Shown here piece by piece: positions 10,160-21,351 of a stretch of DNA of 64,000 nucleotides. The position numbers and the translations under genes were made by a program. Below the pieces are notes generated by a model. That model did not search any database, had not been told where the DNA came from, and saw nothing but the letters and a program-made list of their open reading frames with translations. Origin of the DNA: Hypomyces perniciosus (taxonomy: Eukaryota > Ascomycota > Sordariomycetes > Hypocreales > Hypocreaceae); NCBI GenBank assembly GCA_008477525.1, contig SPDT01000006.1, positions 2,755,501 through 2,819,500 on the forward strand, read 5' to 3'. How positions within the stretch are numbered: position 1 is the first letter of the stretch; each line of letters starts with the position of its first letter.

Positions 10160-12424
10160 TCAACTCTGGTTCGGGAGTTGCATGAACCCGCCGTAATACT
10201 CATCTAGCCACGCAGCAGCTTGCTCGCCAGCCTCGTCAACATTCGAGTCCCACCGGCCAACGGAGCCGACGTAGCCATCTGGGCGGATGTTGACTATGGC
10301 GACCTCGCTGGGACCGAGACTACCAAGCCACTTGTCTGTGCAGAAGACACCCCTGGTATCCAGCTCTGGGACATTGTCAAGGTAAAAGGTCCATCGGCTG
10401 TCTTGTAATAGCGCGGGGAGGTCTGAAATTTCAATCTCTGACTTTGGCATGGTGGCTGAAAGGGAGTGTTGATGTCAGCACGCAGCTTATAATTTATACA
10501 ACAGAAAGAGAAACAGGACCACTTACTGATCAAGGCAAATGTGAATAGATGGCTAACTGTCGTGTACCTCTCAGGACGAGTGAATACGTCTTCTGGAGCG
10601 GGTGGTTTCGGCTGCTTAGCGTACGATGCACTCGCAGCAGCAGAGAGCTGGCTCACTAATGAACCAGGAGTCGCAATGGAGCGACAGAAAGTTTCAAGGA
10701 AAGGCATAGCCTGAAGCACGTCCCACATAAACAGGTAGATGCGGAACTGGCCTAACATGGGGATGTCAAGCTGAACATCGACTGGATTGGAGTCGATGTA
10801 GCGGGTCACCTTGGCGGGGGGCGGCAGACATCCCGGCCTGGCGCCTCCCAGAATAACAGAGCCGTCTTGAGGCTTGACAATATTGAGATCGCTTTCACTA
10901 TAGTCAGCGCCGATGCCCGAGATAAACCGAACATTGGCCCTGAAGTTCTCGGCCAAGGCAACGGCATCTCCGCCAGCGAGGCGGTTGGCATGCTCATAAT
11001 CGAAGTTGACCAGGTCCAGTGCAATCTTGCGTCGCTCAACCTCGTAGCTCTCGAGCAGGACTGGCTTGGCCAATCCACGGACAGCCAGGTTCAGCTTCCA
11101 TGCCAAGTTCCACGAGTCATGCATCGAGGTGTTCATGCCTTGTGCTGATTTGGGCGAGTGTGTATGGCTGGCGTCTCCAGCAAGAAACACCCTTGTCCTG
11201 TTATCTGCGAAACGACTGGCTACACGCTGGCCAACCTGGTATCTCCCGAACCACTCAATGTACTTCCAGTCGACGGAGAAAGGGGCCATGATCTTGCGGG
11301 CTTGCTGCATGACAAAGGCTTGGCCAACCTCGCGGCGGTCGGCTCTGGCGCTAGCTTTGAGCTCGATGTAAAAGCGTGTCATGTTTCGCTCTCGCGGGAC
11401 GACGAGGATAGAGCCATGCTCCTCAGAGTACACCAGCGTCTTGGACCAAATGTCCGGAAAGTCCGTGATTAGCTCACCGTCCAGGACACCCCAGATGTCC
11501 GGGTGGGACATGCCAACGGCCTCGACATTAGGGATGCTCTTGCGGACTTTGGAATGTGCACCGTCACCTAACAATGACATGTCAGTTTCGCCGCCTGGTA
11601 GGAGAGCATATCATGAATATGGAACGGGGGGACCTGAAAAGATAAAAATCGTGGAATCAAGTCACTTACATCCAACGAGATACTCTGCCAAAATGGTCCG
11701 CTTGTCTTGATTGACGTTGGTATTGCAACGAACCTGCACAGGTCCAGATTTGGGGACGAAGAAGGACTCAAAGGCAGTGTTTCTGCGCACCTCCTTGCCA
11801 CGCTTCTCTAGGTCTTCAATGAATAGACCTTCCACCATACCCTGATGCACCAGGAGGATATAGGGGTCTAGAACGTCGATAACAGGCGGGTAGTGGACTT
11901 CGCGCCCCAACCGATGCAGCGGCTCCTTAGAGGTGCTGCGCCAGAAGGAGATGTCGAAGACCCTTACACCGCGCTGTAGCAGTGGGTCAGCTAAACGCAT
12001 CTGCCTGAATGTCTCGATGGATTTAGGCTGCAAGCCGTCTGCCCTGTATTCCTGGTCAACAACGAAAAGATACATGGACCTTTTTCTTCAACAGTAATGG
12101 TTTGGCAAGGAGGAACTGAGGGTCACAATGCTTTGCAGAAACATACCGCCCAACGGGCGTCTGATCAGCCCTGTCATCCACGACTTCAACATCGATTCCA
12201 AAGCGAGCCAGGTTGGCGGCGAGCATTAAGCCAGCAGGACCAGCGCCAACAACGCATACTTGGCAGGTGGTGGGCGGTTCTGGGAGACTCCGCAGGAGAG
12301 TGAGGGCGACTGTGGCATCGTCGTCGTTTCCACAACTTGATGGCGCAGGCTGTCCCTCGTCCATGGTGTTTGGACTGGGTGGTCTGGATCTGGAAGAGGA
12401 AGGGCTTAAGGCGCCTGGCGCCAT
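10160..12424 (-). CDS. FAD-dependent aromatic-ring monooxygenase, phenol 2-monooxygenase type
   Basis: Four exons on the minus strand, 12424-12147, 12043-11670, 11567-10527 and 10455-10160, encode 662 residues. The FAD-binding Rossmann motif is VVGAGPAGLMLAANLARFG near residue 60. The second FAD motif (VGCDGAHSKVRKS) is rebuilt exactly across intron 2, and the GD motif (VFLAGDASHTHSPKSAQG) lies near residue 345. The C-terminal ~190 residues form the thioredoxin-like domain of phenol hydroxylases. Family knowledge: these enzymes ortho-hydroxylate phenols with NADPH and O2, in aromatic degradation or secondary metabolism; the substrate here is unknown. The open frame extends upstream to 12637 but without an ATG, so 12424 is the first possible ATG. 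The ~50-residue Ser/Pro-rich N-terminal tail is unusual. No pathway partners are adjacent. Confidence 0.92.
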
Positions 12425-12655
12425 GATGATAGATGATAGATGATGAAGATGACGCCTAGGGTAGTATATCTGAGCGTGAGCGTGAGCTCTCTTGCTGTAC
12501 TCCGTAGAAAACGAAGAAACGGCGTCAGCTAGCCGCCGTCCGGTTGGCTGTTGCTGCTCCTCCAAGATGATCTGCCGACAGGGGCTATTTCCTTTAGCCA
12601 ATTGGACACTCACGTTAGTCGTGGTCCGTTTAGTCAATCAAGGAAGCGGGTAAGA

Positions 12656-12780
12656 TGTATGTATGTATGTATGCGTAGTCCTGCTAATGGTAATGGCTTG
12701 CTGTGAGATGGTTTGGCTGGTGCGTGCGTGCGTGCGTGTGTGTGCGTGAGTGTCTATGAGTGAGTGAGAGAAAGAGAGGT
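12656..12780. repeat. Microsatellites (GTAT)n, (GTGC)n and GAGT-rich tract
   Basis: ATGTATGTATGTATGTATGC at about 12656-12675 is a perfect (ATGT) run. From 12720 a GTGC/GTGT/GAGTGA-type purine-pyrimidine tract follows. These are 5' of the minus-strand monooxygenase gene. Confidence 0.85.
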
Positions 12781-13010
12781 GTGTGTGCCTCCTTCCTCCT
12801 CCAATACTACACTGTGAGCTCCGGCTCCTTCCCTCTGTTTTTCTTGGTCTCTGATTCGTGATGCATAAAAGGAATTAGGATCAATTCGGGATAAAGAAGC
12901 TTAAAGCCAAACAAGAGAGCGGTAGGGCCTGGATCTATATGGCGGACGCATAGAAGGGTCAACCGCAGCAGCAGTACGAGGCCGCCGCCGGAATCATCAG
13001 ATGGTCGTAA

Positions 13011-13056
13011 CCCTCTCTCTCCCTCTCCCTCTCTCCCTCTCCCCTCCCTCTCTCAC
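13011..13056. repeat. Polypyrimidine CTCTCTCC tract
   Basis: About 45 bases of almost pure C and T built from CCTCTC units. No coding role is apparent. Confidence 0.85.
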
Positions 13057-15109
13057 TCGCAGCGCCTTTGGCTGCAGAGAGCAGAGACAAAAAGGCGGGA
13101 GGCTGCCCCCGGTAGGGCCCGATGCACGTACAGCAAAAGTGGCATGACATGGCCGCTGGCGTCGACAAACTCGGCGCGTTTCTGAGGATAAAATGGGCTG
13201 ATTTCGTCGTCAGAATAGCTGCAATTGGTGTTGCGCCATGCCGAACATGGGTGGCCGCTGTAAGGATCCTCTAGCCCGTCATTTGCAGCTGTTGATTGGC
13301 TGCGAGGGCGGTTTCGACGACAGAAAGTGGTGCCATTGCTCGATGTTCGTGCCTGCGCTAGGAGTTTCGGTCCACTCCAACACTTTTTTTTTTCTTTGCA
13401 TTGTCCATCTCTCCCGACGAAAACGCGGGACTACCTACTGGAGTCGGAGCATCAAGGGAAGAAGACAGCTGCCAATATCCCTCACTTACTTTAGCAGCTA
13501 ACTTACGCGACCCTATTAATCAGCCTCTTCAAGCAGTAGTACTAGTACTGTATCTAGTACTGTATCTAGCAGTTGCCATAATATCTAATATCTGCATGTC
13601 CATGATTCATCCATGATTCCATGTGAGACAGTCACCGCAATTCTCACTCTCGATCAGCCTCCCGTCTCCTCTCGCATCCTTCATTGGTGCGTTTGGTTCC
13701 TCACAAGTGTGCTCGACATGGAATCCTCCTCCTCAGCCCATGCCGTCGTCGTCATGATATTGCTAATAACGAGTCATGGCTTGAAACAGCTTTGTCTCGC
13801 TATCTTCACTTCCTAGACCATCGCCTGATCGTGCCGACTCGATATTGTCAGCCCACATCGTGTCCAACGTCCGCAATCTCCGTGCTCTTCGTGCCCGTAC
13901 CCATTTCCTCTTGGCAGTTTTGGATATATTCCACTCTTTTGCTCAACCGTGGCAACTTGTCCATCACGCCTTGGGTTTGGTTTGGTTTGGTTTGGACTCG
14001 GCTCCAATACCCCCCGGCGCTATCAATGATGATAACCGGATTTCTAATCCCTTCAGTCAGAGCAGCTGCAGGTAAGCCGATGTCACAATAGTGGTGAGCC
14101 TCTCAAGGTTGTGTCGATCATCTCGGCAACTGCTACGCCGTCGTAAGTAAGACAACCTATGTACAGACTGCCAATGGCATTTGCCCGATGTCTGCAGTTC
14201 CTTGCGTCTCCCCACACCGGTCAATGTGAGAATGAGCTGATCTCAGACCATCCAGGCTGCCTAATCCTGGCTGAATCTTGTCCTACCCCAAGCAGCAGAT
14301 GCCCACGTTGCCGAGGCGTCGACAATATATTAGCATTGGCCAACAATACGGCGGAATCCTGGGGAAGCTTGACACAAGATCCTTTCATACCACCCAAGCA
14401 TGTACGGAGTACATACTCTCCCACTCAGTAGATTGCAACCCCGCAATGGCTCGCTATCAGATCGGGCGCTGATCAGCGGATGCGCAATTTGAAGAGATGG
14501 ATGAATGACGATGTAATTTTTGGTGGGGGGTGAATCTGGGGATGCATTGGTGAAGGGGTGGCCTGCCAGCAAATCAGAATGCTTGACCACCATTGTTGTA
14601 TTACTACTCGTACTTCATCTCTAATACCGAACATACAGAATACATACACCATAGATATACTCGTAATCTACAATCAATACTATTACTACTACTACCAGTG
14701 CTGAAGAAATCGAAGCCAAGCGAGCACTGCAAGTTTCTATTGCTAATTAGTACCATTGCCTCCGCACGGCGCAACTCGCTCGGAGGGCGGCGGCCCACGA
14801 GGCGGTTCTCCGGCAACGGCCCTCGCCGACGGCTTTTAATCCGGGCTCCGGGATGCACTAGCTTGACTTCATTTTCAGCACCCATTCAGGGGCTTTCGCT
14901 TTAGCCGTCACCAGTTTCCCATACCAGTGACGACCAGGTCATTTTCACAAGCGATAGTACGTTGGAGCACAGACAGCGATTCATTCATCAAAAAGAAAAC
15001 TGGGCTCGGGAAACAAAACATCCGAAAATTTTGGTGGAGAGGGGACGCCATAGCTGCAAAGATCTGAACCGCCATCATAAGGTTCCGGCTCCCTTGCGGC
15101 CCGGCAGCC

Positions 15110-17596
15110 ATGATGATGAAGACGTCTCGGCTCTCGGCCCTTCTGAGACAGAACGGGCTCACTCATGCTCGTTTAAGGTCTCGACTGACTCGCCCTCAGT
15201 GGCGCAACTTCAGTGCTGCAGCGGGCTCGAGTGCCGTGCGAGATCTACTCCAGGTTTCCAGAGAGGTATCCGATGCTATTGCGAGCGATAAGCCCGTTGT
15301 AGCTCTTGAGTCTACCATTTACACCCATGGGGCGTTGGGTAAGGATCTGGCTCGGGAGCATGAGGACCTGGTGCGAAGTTGTGGCGGTATTCCGGCCATT
15401 ATTGCCATTGTTGATGGCGTACCGAAAGTTGGAGTGTCGACTCAGGAGATTCTCCGGATGATTGAGGAGGAGGGCACTGTTAAAGCGTCGCGGAGGGATA
15501 TTTCGTACTTGGTTGGCATGGTAAGCATACTGCCATCTTTCGTCACTGAAGCTAACATACGTACCATCTTCAGGGTCTTACAGGTCGCAAAATTCACGGC
15601 GGCACAACCATCGCAGGAACAATGCTCTTGGCCAGATTAGCCGGCATCAGAGTCTTTGGCACCGGCGGTCTTGGTGGTGTCCACCGAGGCGGCGAGAATT
15701 CCATGGACGTTTCAGCCGATCTCACAGAGCTGGGCAGAACTCGAGTAGCAGTCATTAGCAGTGGCTGCAAAGGATTCTTGGACATCCCAAGGACCTTGGA
15801 GTATCTCGAGACTCAAGGCTGTCTGGTGTCAACATTCGCAGATGGACGGACTGGCAAGGTTGACTTCCCAGCATTCTGGGCCAGGGAGAGCGGCGTAAGA
15901 AGCCCCTCTGTCGTCCACACAGAGAAGGAAGCCGCTGCCATGATCCTCGCCCAGGAGAAGCTCGGCATCGAATCAGGCATGCTCTTTGCCAACCCGATCC
16001 CTGAGGAATTCGCCGTTCCCGCTCTTGAGATGAAGGTTGCCATTGAGCAAGCCGTCGCCGAGGCTGATGAGAAGGGCTTTACGGGTAGCAGCAACACGCC
16101 GTACGTTCTGAAGCGGCTCAAGGAACTCACAGGCGAGAGGGCGGTCGTTGCCAACAAGGAGCTGGTCAGGGCGAATATTGTCAGGGCGACTAACATTGCT
16201 GTGGAATTGTCGCGCTTGCTGAACCCGGCGGCGAGCTCGTAAGTGCAGCCGAGCCATGTTGTGGGAAGATAGCTCTAATTCTAGATAGCAACTCATCCAG
16301 TGTTGCATTTTCAACCAAGGCCCAGAAGGGCCCGGCTGTCACAGCCGATCCTAAGGCTGATATTCTTGTTGCTGGATCGGTTGCTGTCGACCTCAGCTGT
16401 GATTACACCAGTACAAAGACCGGTGATGTTGCACCGCAAGCTCATACCTCAAATCCTGCGAGTACAACACAGTCTATTGGGGGTGTAGGCCATAACGTTG
16501 CTCTTGCTGCCCACTTGGCAAGTTCTCAAGCACGGGTAAAATTCTGTAGCATGGTTGGTGATGACATGTAGGTGACTCGCTCTCTTAATGTCATGTCTCA
16601 ATCGCTAACATCTATAGCGCCGGTGCTACTGTACTTTCTGCTCTAGAATCTTCTGGTCTTGATACAACCTACGTGCGAAAACTTGACCGGGAGCGTCATC
16701 CTACGGGTCGAACGGCACAGTATGTTGCTGTCAACGACGGCAGCAAGAATTTGGTCATGGCTATGGCAGACATGGGCATCTTCACACAACACCTGTTCCC
16801 AGATGAGTGGAAATCCGCCATAAAGGCAACGGATCCAAAATGGCTAGTCGTTGATGGAAACTGGAGTACCACTGGCATTAGAACTTGGGTCCAGTCAGGT
16901 AAGGAGCACGGCAGCAAAGTCGCCTTCGAGCCAGTATCAGTCGAAAAGTCAAAGGGATTGTTTTGCCCGCAACGTGGACAGCTAGCACTAGATGTTTTCC
17001 CGAACGCAAGTGTGGACCTTTCGTCGCCTAATACCTATGAGCTCGAAGCTATGTATTCAGCTGCGAAAATGAACGGTTATTTGGACACCATGGATTGGTT
17101 TGAGGTTATCGATGCATTTGGCATGACAGGAGCTCGGGATCGCTTTGTCCGTCTCACATCTCCTGAGCTGACGGATGCAGGTGTGCCGGTGCAGTCTGTC
17201 CAGCTGCTCCCTTACATTCCTACGGTTATCACGAAGCTCGGGTCTAAGGGTGTTCTCCTTACGACAATCTTGGGCAAGGATGATCCTCGGCTTCGAGATA
17301 GAGATGCCGACGAGTTCATCCTGGCGAGAGCTTACAGTGGCCATCCTACAGTTGGGGGTATTTACATGCGACTCTACCCTCCAGTAGAGAAAGTTGAAAA
17401 TGTTGTTTCTGTCAACGGTGTGGGTGACACATTTCTTGGTGTCATGATCTCGGGACTTGCCCAAGGAGGAAGTGTCGAGAAGCTGATTGATATTGCGCAG
17501 CGAGGCGCTGTTTTCTCGCTCAAGTGCCAGGAGTCTGTGAGCCCAGAGGTCTCACGGTTAAGCAATGAGATCAGAAAGGTAGCAGTGTTGAAATAA
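15110..17596 (+). CDS. Bifunctional pseudouridine-5'-phosphate glycosidase / PfkB pseudouridine kinase fusion
   Basis: Four exons: 15110-15520, 15574-16238, 16301-16567 (or from 16289) and 16618-17596, giving 773 or 777 residues. The N-terminal ~345 residues are a PsuG (indigoidine synthase A-like) domain: VALESTIYTHGALG, FGTGGLGGVHRG, SSGCKGFLDIPRTLEY and NTPYVLKRLKELTGE. From about residue 375 a PfkB sugar-kinase domain follows: ILVAGSVAVDLSCDY, QSIGGVGHNVALAAHLA, and the C-terminal NGVGDTFLGVMISGLAQGG that holds the catalytic Asp. Family knowledge: PsuK phosphorylates pseudouridine and PsuG splits the product into uracil and ribose 5-phosphate, so both steps sit in one protein. The Arg/Ser-rich start (MMMKTSRLSALLRQNG) suggests mitochondrial targeting. 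Intron 2 has two in-frame acceptors 12 bases apart (16288, 16300); the 62-nt version has the better branch-site spacing. Confidence 0.94.
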
Positions 17597-17841
17597 GCAG
17601 CACAATCCAATAATACCCAGTACTATTTTTCTATGCATAGTTGTCAATATATCTGTGCATGTATTTCAAGGGTTGGGGTTTCTCAGCCTCGTGAGAATGA
17701 AGCATCAGTGGCCCCACCACCCCACCTTTCCAGCTTCAGTTCATGCAAGGCTGAGCTCGAGGTCCAAAAAAATTCAGCAAGTCCAAATTTTGCTTGATAT
17801 TGTTGCTGAGCACACCCACTCCATACTACAACGCAGTAACA

Positions 17842-19611
17842 ATGGCGCAGCCACGAGACCAAGACATGTCGGATGAAGAGTTTTCCGAAAGCGCCTTCTC
17901 TTCTGAAGTCGACTCGGATGATGACGTCTCGTCCAAGGAAAAGTCTGTAATTGCGCTCTACGAGAAAGACTCGGACGAAGAAGACCTCGAGCGATTGGTA
18001 TTTGGAAGCAAGGCCAGTTTCCGAGACAATCTATTCAAACACGATGGACTTCTCGATATCACAGGCGAGAGTAAAGGCGAAGACCTAGAATCGGCAGATG
18101 CGGACACAGGTGGCCTTGAAGACGTCGACGATGTAGACCTGTTTATGATCGATACCGGGCCAGGCGGCGCGGCGCCTCGTGCCCCGAAACCCGCGGCGGA
18201 CAAGAAGACCGAGGGCGGCGATGCGCCTGCCTGGGAAGATAGCGACGACGATCGATTGGCAATCTCACTCGCAAACAACACGAGACTACGGAAGCTTCGA
18301 TTGACCGAGGAGGATGATATTGTCAGCGGCACGGAATACAGCAGAAGGCTGCGACAGCAATATCTGCGATTGAATCCAGCGCCTGCGTGGGCGAAACAAG
18401 CTGAGGGACGGCCGACGAAGAGGCGCCGGCGCTCGTCTGCCGCCTCTGATTCTTCTGGCGAGAGCGGCAGTGACTCCGACTCCGAAGTGTCTGCCCAGCC
18501 CTTGGAGAAGTTCCTGCGAGACATCAACAGTCTGGCTGGAGCGGGCTCTGCCAAGAAGCGACGACTCAGGCCTGAGATTATCGATATCCAGAGGACGCGA
18601 GAAATTCCTGACAAGCACCTCGCAGCTGTGGAGTGCCTGTCTTTCCATCCCGAATACCCCGTTCTGCTTTCCGCCAGCACCGCTTCGGTGCTGTATCTGC
18701 ATCACATCGCCCCAGATGCTCAGCCGATACCGAATCCCCAGCTCACATCTGTCCAAGTCAAGGGAGTGGACATCCGAAAGGCCGAGTTCCTATACCCCCA
18801 AGGCGACAAGGTCTTCATTGGTGGGCGAAGGAAGTACTTCCACAACTGGGACCTCAAGTCCGGCCTCGTGCAAAAGACGACGCAAATCCACGGCCATCGT
18901 CTCGAGCACAAAACGATGGAGAAGTTCAGGCTCAGCCCCTGCGGAAGATACATGGGCATCGTGGCGTCAACCCGTAAGGGTGGTGGTATCATCAACGTGC
19001 TGAGCGTCGCCTCAATGCAGTGGATTGCTGCTGCGAGACTTACCAGCAGGAATGGCATCGCTGATTTTGCATGGTGGAGCACTGGGAATGGCATGACAAT
19101 CCTGGGCAGAGACGGCCAAGTCGGCGAATACAGCATGGAGAGCAAGAGCTTCGTGGGAATCTGGCGTGACGACGGCTGCATCGGAGGTATTGTCATGGCC
19201 CTTGGTGGCCACCAAGGCCCTGCCGCTATCGGCGAAGATCGCTGGGTTGCCGTCGGCTCGAACAGCGGCATCACCAACATTTATGACCGGAACGAGCTCC
19301 TCGTTCATGACAAAGAGAAGGGAATAATCGTCAAGGAACAGCCAACGCCGACGCGTGTCTTTGAGCAGCTGATCACACCAGTCACAGTCCTGGCCTTTTC
19401 GCCTGACGGACAGCTCTTGGCCTTTGGTAGTAGGGATAAGAAGGATGCCTTGCGGCTAGCTCACCTGCCCAGCTGCACGGTGTACAGGAATTGGCCCACG
19501 ACTCAAACGCCGTTGGGCAGAATAACGACTGTAGCGTTTGGGAGAGAGAGTAATTTATTGGCGGTGGGCAATGATTCGGGCAAGATTAGGCTGTGGGAGA
19601 TTAGGAGTTAG
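17842..19611 (+). CDS. UTP18: UTP18, U3 snoRNP / SSU processome WD40 protein
   Basis: One exon, 589 residues. The open frame extends upstream to 17794 without an ATG; the first ATG is 17842 (MAQPRDQDMSDEEFSES). The N-terminal 250 residues are acidic and carry the UTP18 signature: AWEDSDDDRLAISLANNTRL followed by RKLR and SGTEYSRRLRQQYLRLNP. A basic patch (RPTKRRRRSS) is a likely nuclear signal. From about residue 255 WD40 repeats follow (VECLSFHPEYPVLLSAS; VLAFSPDGQLLAFGS; LLAVGNDSGKIRLWEIRS). Family knowledge: Utp18 belongs to the UTP-B module of the SSU processome, and acts in early pre-18S rRNA cleavage in the nucleolus. It faces SLD5 tail-to-tail. Confidence 0.95.
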   Translation: MAQPRDQDMSDEEFSESAFSSEVDSDDDVSSKEKSVIALYEKDSDEEDLERLVFGSKASFRDNLFKHDGLLDITGESKGEDLESADADTGGLEDVDDVDLFMIDTGPGGAAPRAPKPAADKKTEGGDAPAWEDSDDDRLAISLANNTRLRKLRLTEEDDIVSGTEYSRRLRQQYLRLNPAPAWAKQAEGRPTKRRRRSSAASDSSGESGSDSDSEVSAQPLEKFLRDINSLAGAGSAKKRRLRPEIIDIQRTREIPDKHLAAVECLSFHPEYPVLLSASTASVLYLHHIAPDAQPIPNPQLTSVQVKGVDIRKAEFLYPQGDKVFIGGRRKYFHNWDLKSGLVQKTTQIHGHRLEHKTMEKFRLSPCGRYMGIVASTRKGGGIINVLSVASMQWIAAARLTSRNGIADFAWWSTGNGMTILGRDGQVGEYSMESKSFVGIWRDDGCIGGIVMALGGHQGPAAIGEDRWVAVGSNSGITNIYDRNELLVHDKEKGIIVKEQPTPTRVFEQLITPVTVLAFSPDGQLLAFGSRDKKDALRLAHLPSCTVYRNWPTTQTPLGRITTVAFGRESNLLAVGNDSGKIRLWEIRS

Positions 19612-20153
19612 GATGCATTTTCAATAGATTCTTGAGCGGACAGCTCCCTTTATTTCCATTACTATCATGACTATTGTGCTCCTTTTTCCCCTCGTGATGG
19701 ACCTGTCCTGGGGTATATCGTCCTTTTCTTCATTACAGAGCCTTGATGCTCCGCAAAGGTTCTTTTGCGTGCGTGCCATTTCTGCACAGGTTTCCTAGTG
19801 GAGATGAATTCACCCCTCGAGTTTAAGCACCGCTTAAGCTATTCTGCATCGCTGAACCAGCAAACCAGCGAAAGAGACCGTGTTTTGTCACCCTTCGGCA
19901 GAGATGTGTTTCTGCCTCAGCATGCGAGGCACGATTAACTGTTTGATAGATACGCCTGAGCGGAGCTCCACTAGTCTTGCAAAACTAGACGTCAAGTATC
20001 TAGCTTCAGGGGAATCTTGAAGATGACCAGTCAAACTGGGACCGCCCCTTCAATATTCTGGATTCCTTTACCTGATGTTCAAGGTTGGTTTTGAGACCAA
20101 ACATCAGGGATCTTTCGCCTAGCGACGAACCCCTCGCTAGCGTAGAGTATCGT
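19612..20153. other. Intergenic region between convergent UTP18 and SLD5
   Basis: This 542-base stretch should hold two facing 3' UTRs. I see no open frame, RNA gene or strong repeat. Confidence 0.55.
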
Positions 20154-20965
20154 TCAAACCAGCTCTGCATCGCCATCTTCGACTAGTGCTTTAGCACTCG
20201 ACCACCTCAAGATCAAGATGTCCCCGTTGGATGCTGGCAAAGTGACGTCTGCGTCAGTTCCACGGCCGTGGACATCCTTGTCGCGCAACAAGCGAATGAA
20301 CACCGCCGTATCTAGGTCCGGGGAGTCAATCATGCTGATGTTGCCGGCAGTGTCGTTGAGGTTCTGGAGTTGCTGGGGGAAGGACGAAAGGAAAGATGAA
20401 AGGTAGTGGTTATGTAGCAAGGCCTGATGTCTTGTGGCATATGCCAGTTCAGTGGGAGATAGCCGCTGTCTCAATTCCTGACTGGACAGGTAGTGAAGGG
20501 TATGTTTATCAATCTACACAGGAGCGATTAGACTTCTCCGCCAGTCTTTGATGCAATACCAGGGGTAATAGCTCATATCTCACCTTTGCTATACGGGTTC
20601 TCAAGTAACTCCTCACAAGAAACTTGTACCGCTCCAGCTCAGTCTGAATAACTATGAGTGCAAAGTTTGTCTTTGGATCCATGTCACCGGTCATATCTTC
20701 AATCTTTTCGATCTGAGATTTGATCTTGGAGTTGACCCGCTCAAACAAGCCGTCTGATGGCCACCTAAATGCCGCATGTTAGTTGTCCGAATTTTGGGTT
20801 TAGCAAAAGGGAGAGAAAGGCCAGAAGACTGAAGACTCACTCGAGCAGCTCTGGCGCAGACCTCTCAGCGACCCAGCGACGCGTCAAGGCCTGCAGGTCG
20901 CGGGTCTCTGGAGGGATGCTGTGAGATGCAGGGTCCACCTCACGGAGGATATCGTCGATATCCAT
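20154..20965 (-). CDS. SLD5: GINS complex subunit SLD5
   Basis: Three minus-strand exons, 20965-20841, 20764-20584 and 20513-20154, encode 221 residues beginning [14 protein letters not shown]. Family features are the N-terminal helices ([19 protein letters not shown], rebuilt across intron 1), [20 protein letters not shown], and [19 protein letters not shown] across intron 2. The C-terminus ends VEDGDAELV, where Sld5 interacts with other GINS subunits. Family knowledge: GINS (Sld5, Psf1-3) joins Cdc45 and MCM2-7 as the CMG replicative helicase. Length matches the family (about 220-295 residues). The gene is divergent from the 2-hydroxyacid oxidase gene with 386 bases between the start codons. 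Confidence 0.94.
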
Positions 20966-21351
20966 GGCTGCTATGTTTAAAGGCGTCCGTTGTGCTGTCT
21001 GCGATGTTCCCCAAGAGTATATGGAATATACTCTTCAAGCCCCATGTTGGATTTGAAGCTCATAGTGGAGCTGAAGCTACATAGGGATATGGGGGTTCTG
21101 AAGGCCCCACCCAGCCCGTTATAGTGAGTGTAGCGGTATTAATGGAGCTTCTTCAGAGGATTCAGTCAGCAGTACGGTACATAATGAAAAAGAGCCGAGG
21201 TTGCGCTTCTCAACTTACAAAAACCGACAACCCTCTCTTGCTCGCATAAAGACGTCAAGTTCCTATACATGTACTCAATTGACAATAATTTACCTTGAGA
21301 GACGGCATCGATCTGTCCAACAACCTAATTAAGCAATCACCAAGATACATC
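20966..21351. promoter_or_regulatory. Shared divergent promoter region (SLD5 / 2-hydroxyacid oxidase)
   Basis: 386 bases separate two start codons pointing away from each other, so both promoters lie here. No TATA box could be assigned with confidence. Confidence 0.5.

Larger units (their letters stand above)
12425..15109. other. 2.7 kb intergenic region rich in simple repeats
   Basis: No convincing gene in either strand. It contains tetranucleotide and dinucleotide tracts at 12656-12780 and a polypyrimidine tract at 13011-13056. It also has short tandem copies of AGTACTGTATCTAGT near 13540-13570, repeated GGTTT near 13975-13993, and TACTCCGTA/ACGGAGTAC words at 12497 and 14403. It separates two divergent genes and so holds both promoters. 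Confidence 0.6.

Noticed and set aside
12425..12637. N-terminal extension of the monooxygenase
   Set aside because: The frame is open but has no ATG upstream of 12424; the apparent start at 12637 is a TTG codon.
12425..15109. Secondary metabolite cluster around the FAD monooxygenase
   Set aside because: No polyketide synthase, peptide synthetase, terpene cyclase, transporter or cluster regulator is adjacent; neighbours are an F-box gene and pseudouridine catabolism.
17958..18680. 240-codon open frame on the minus strand
   Set aside because: Antisense to UTP18 and rich in Ser and Arg from reading acidic codons backward; no independent evidence.
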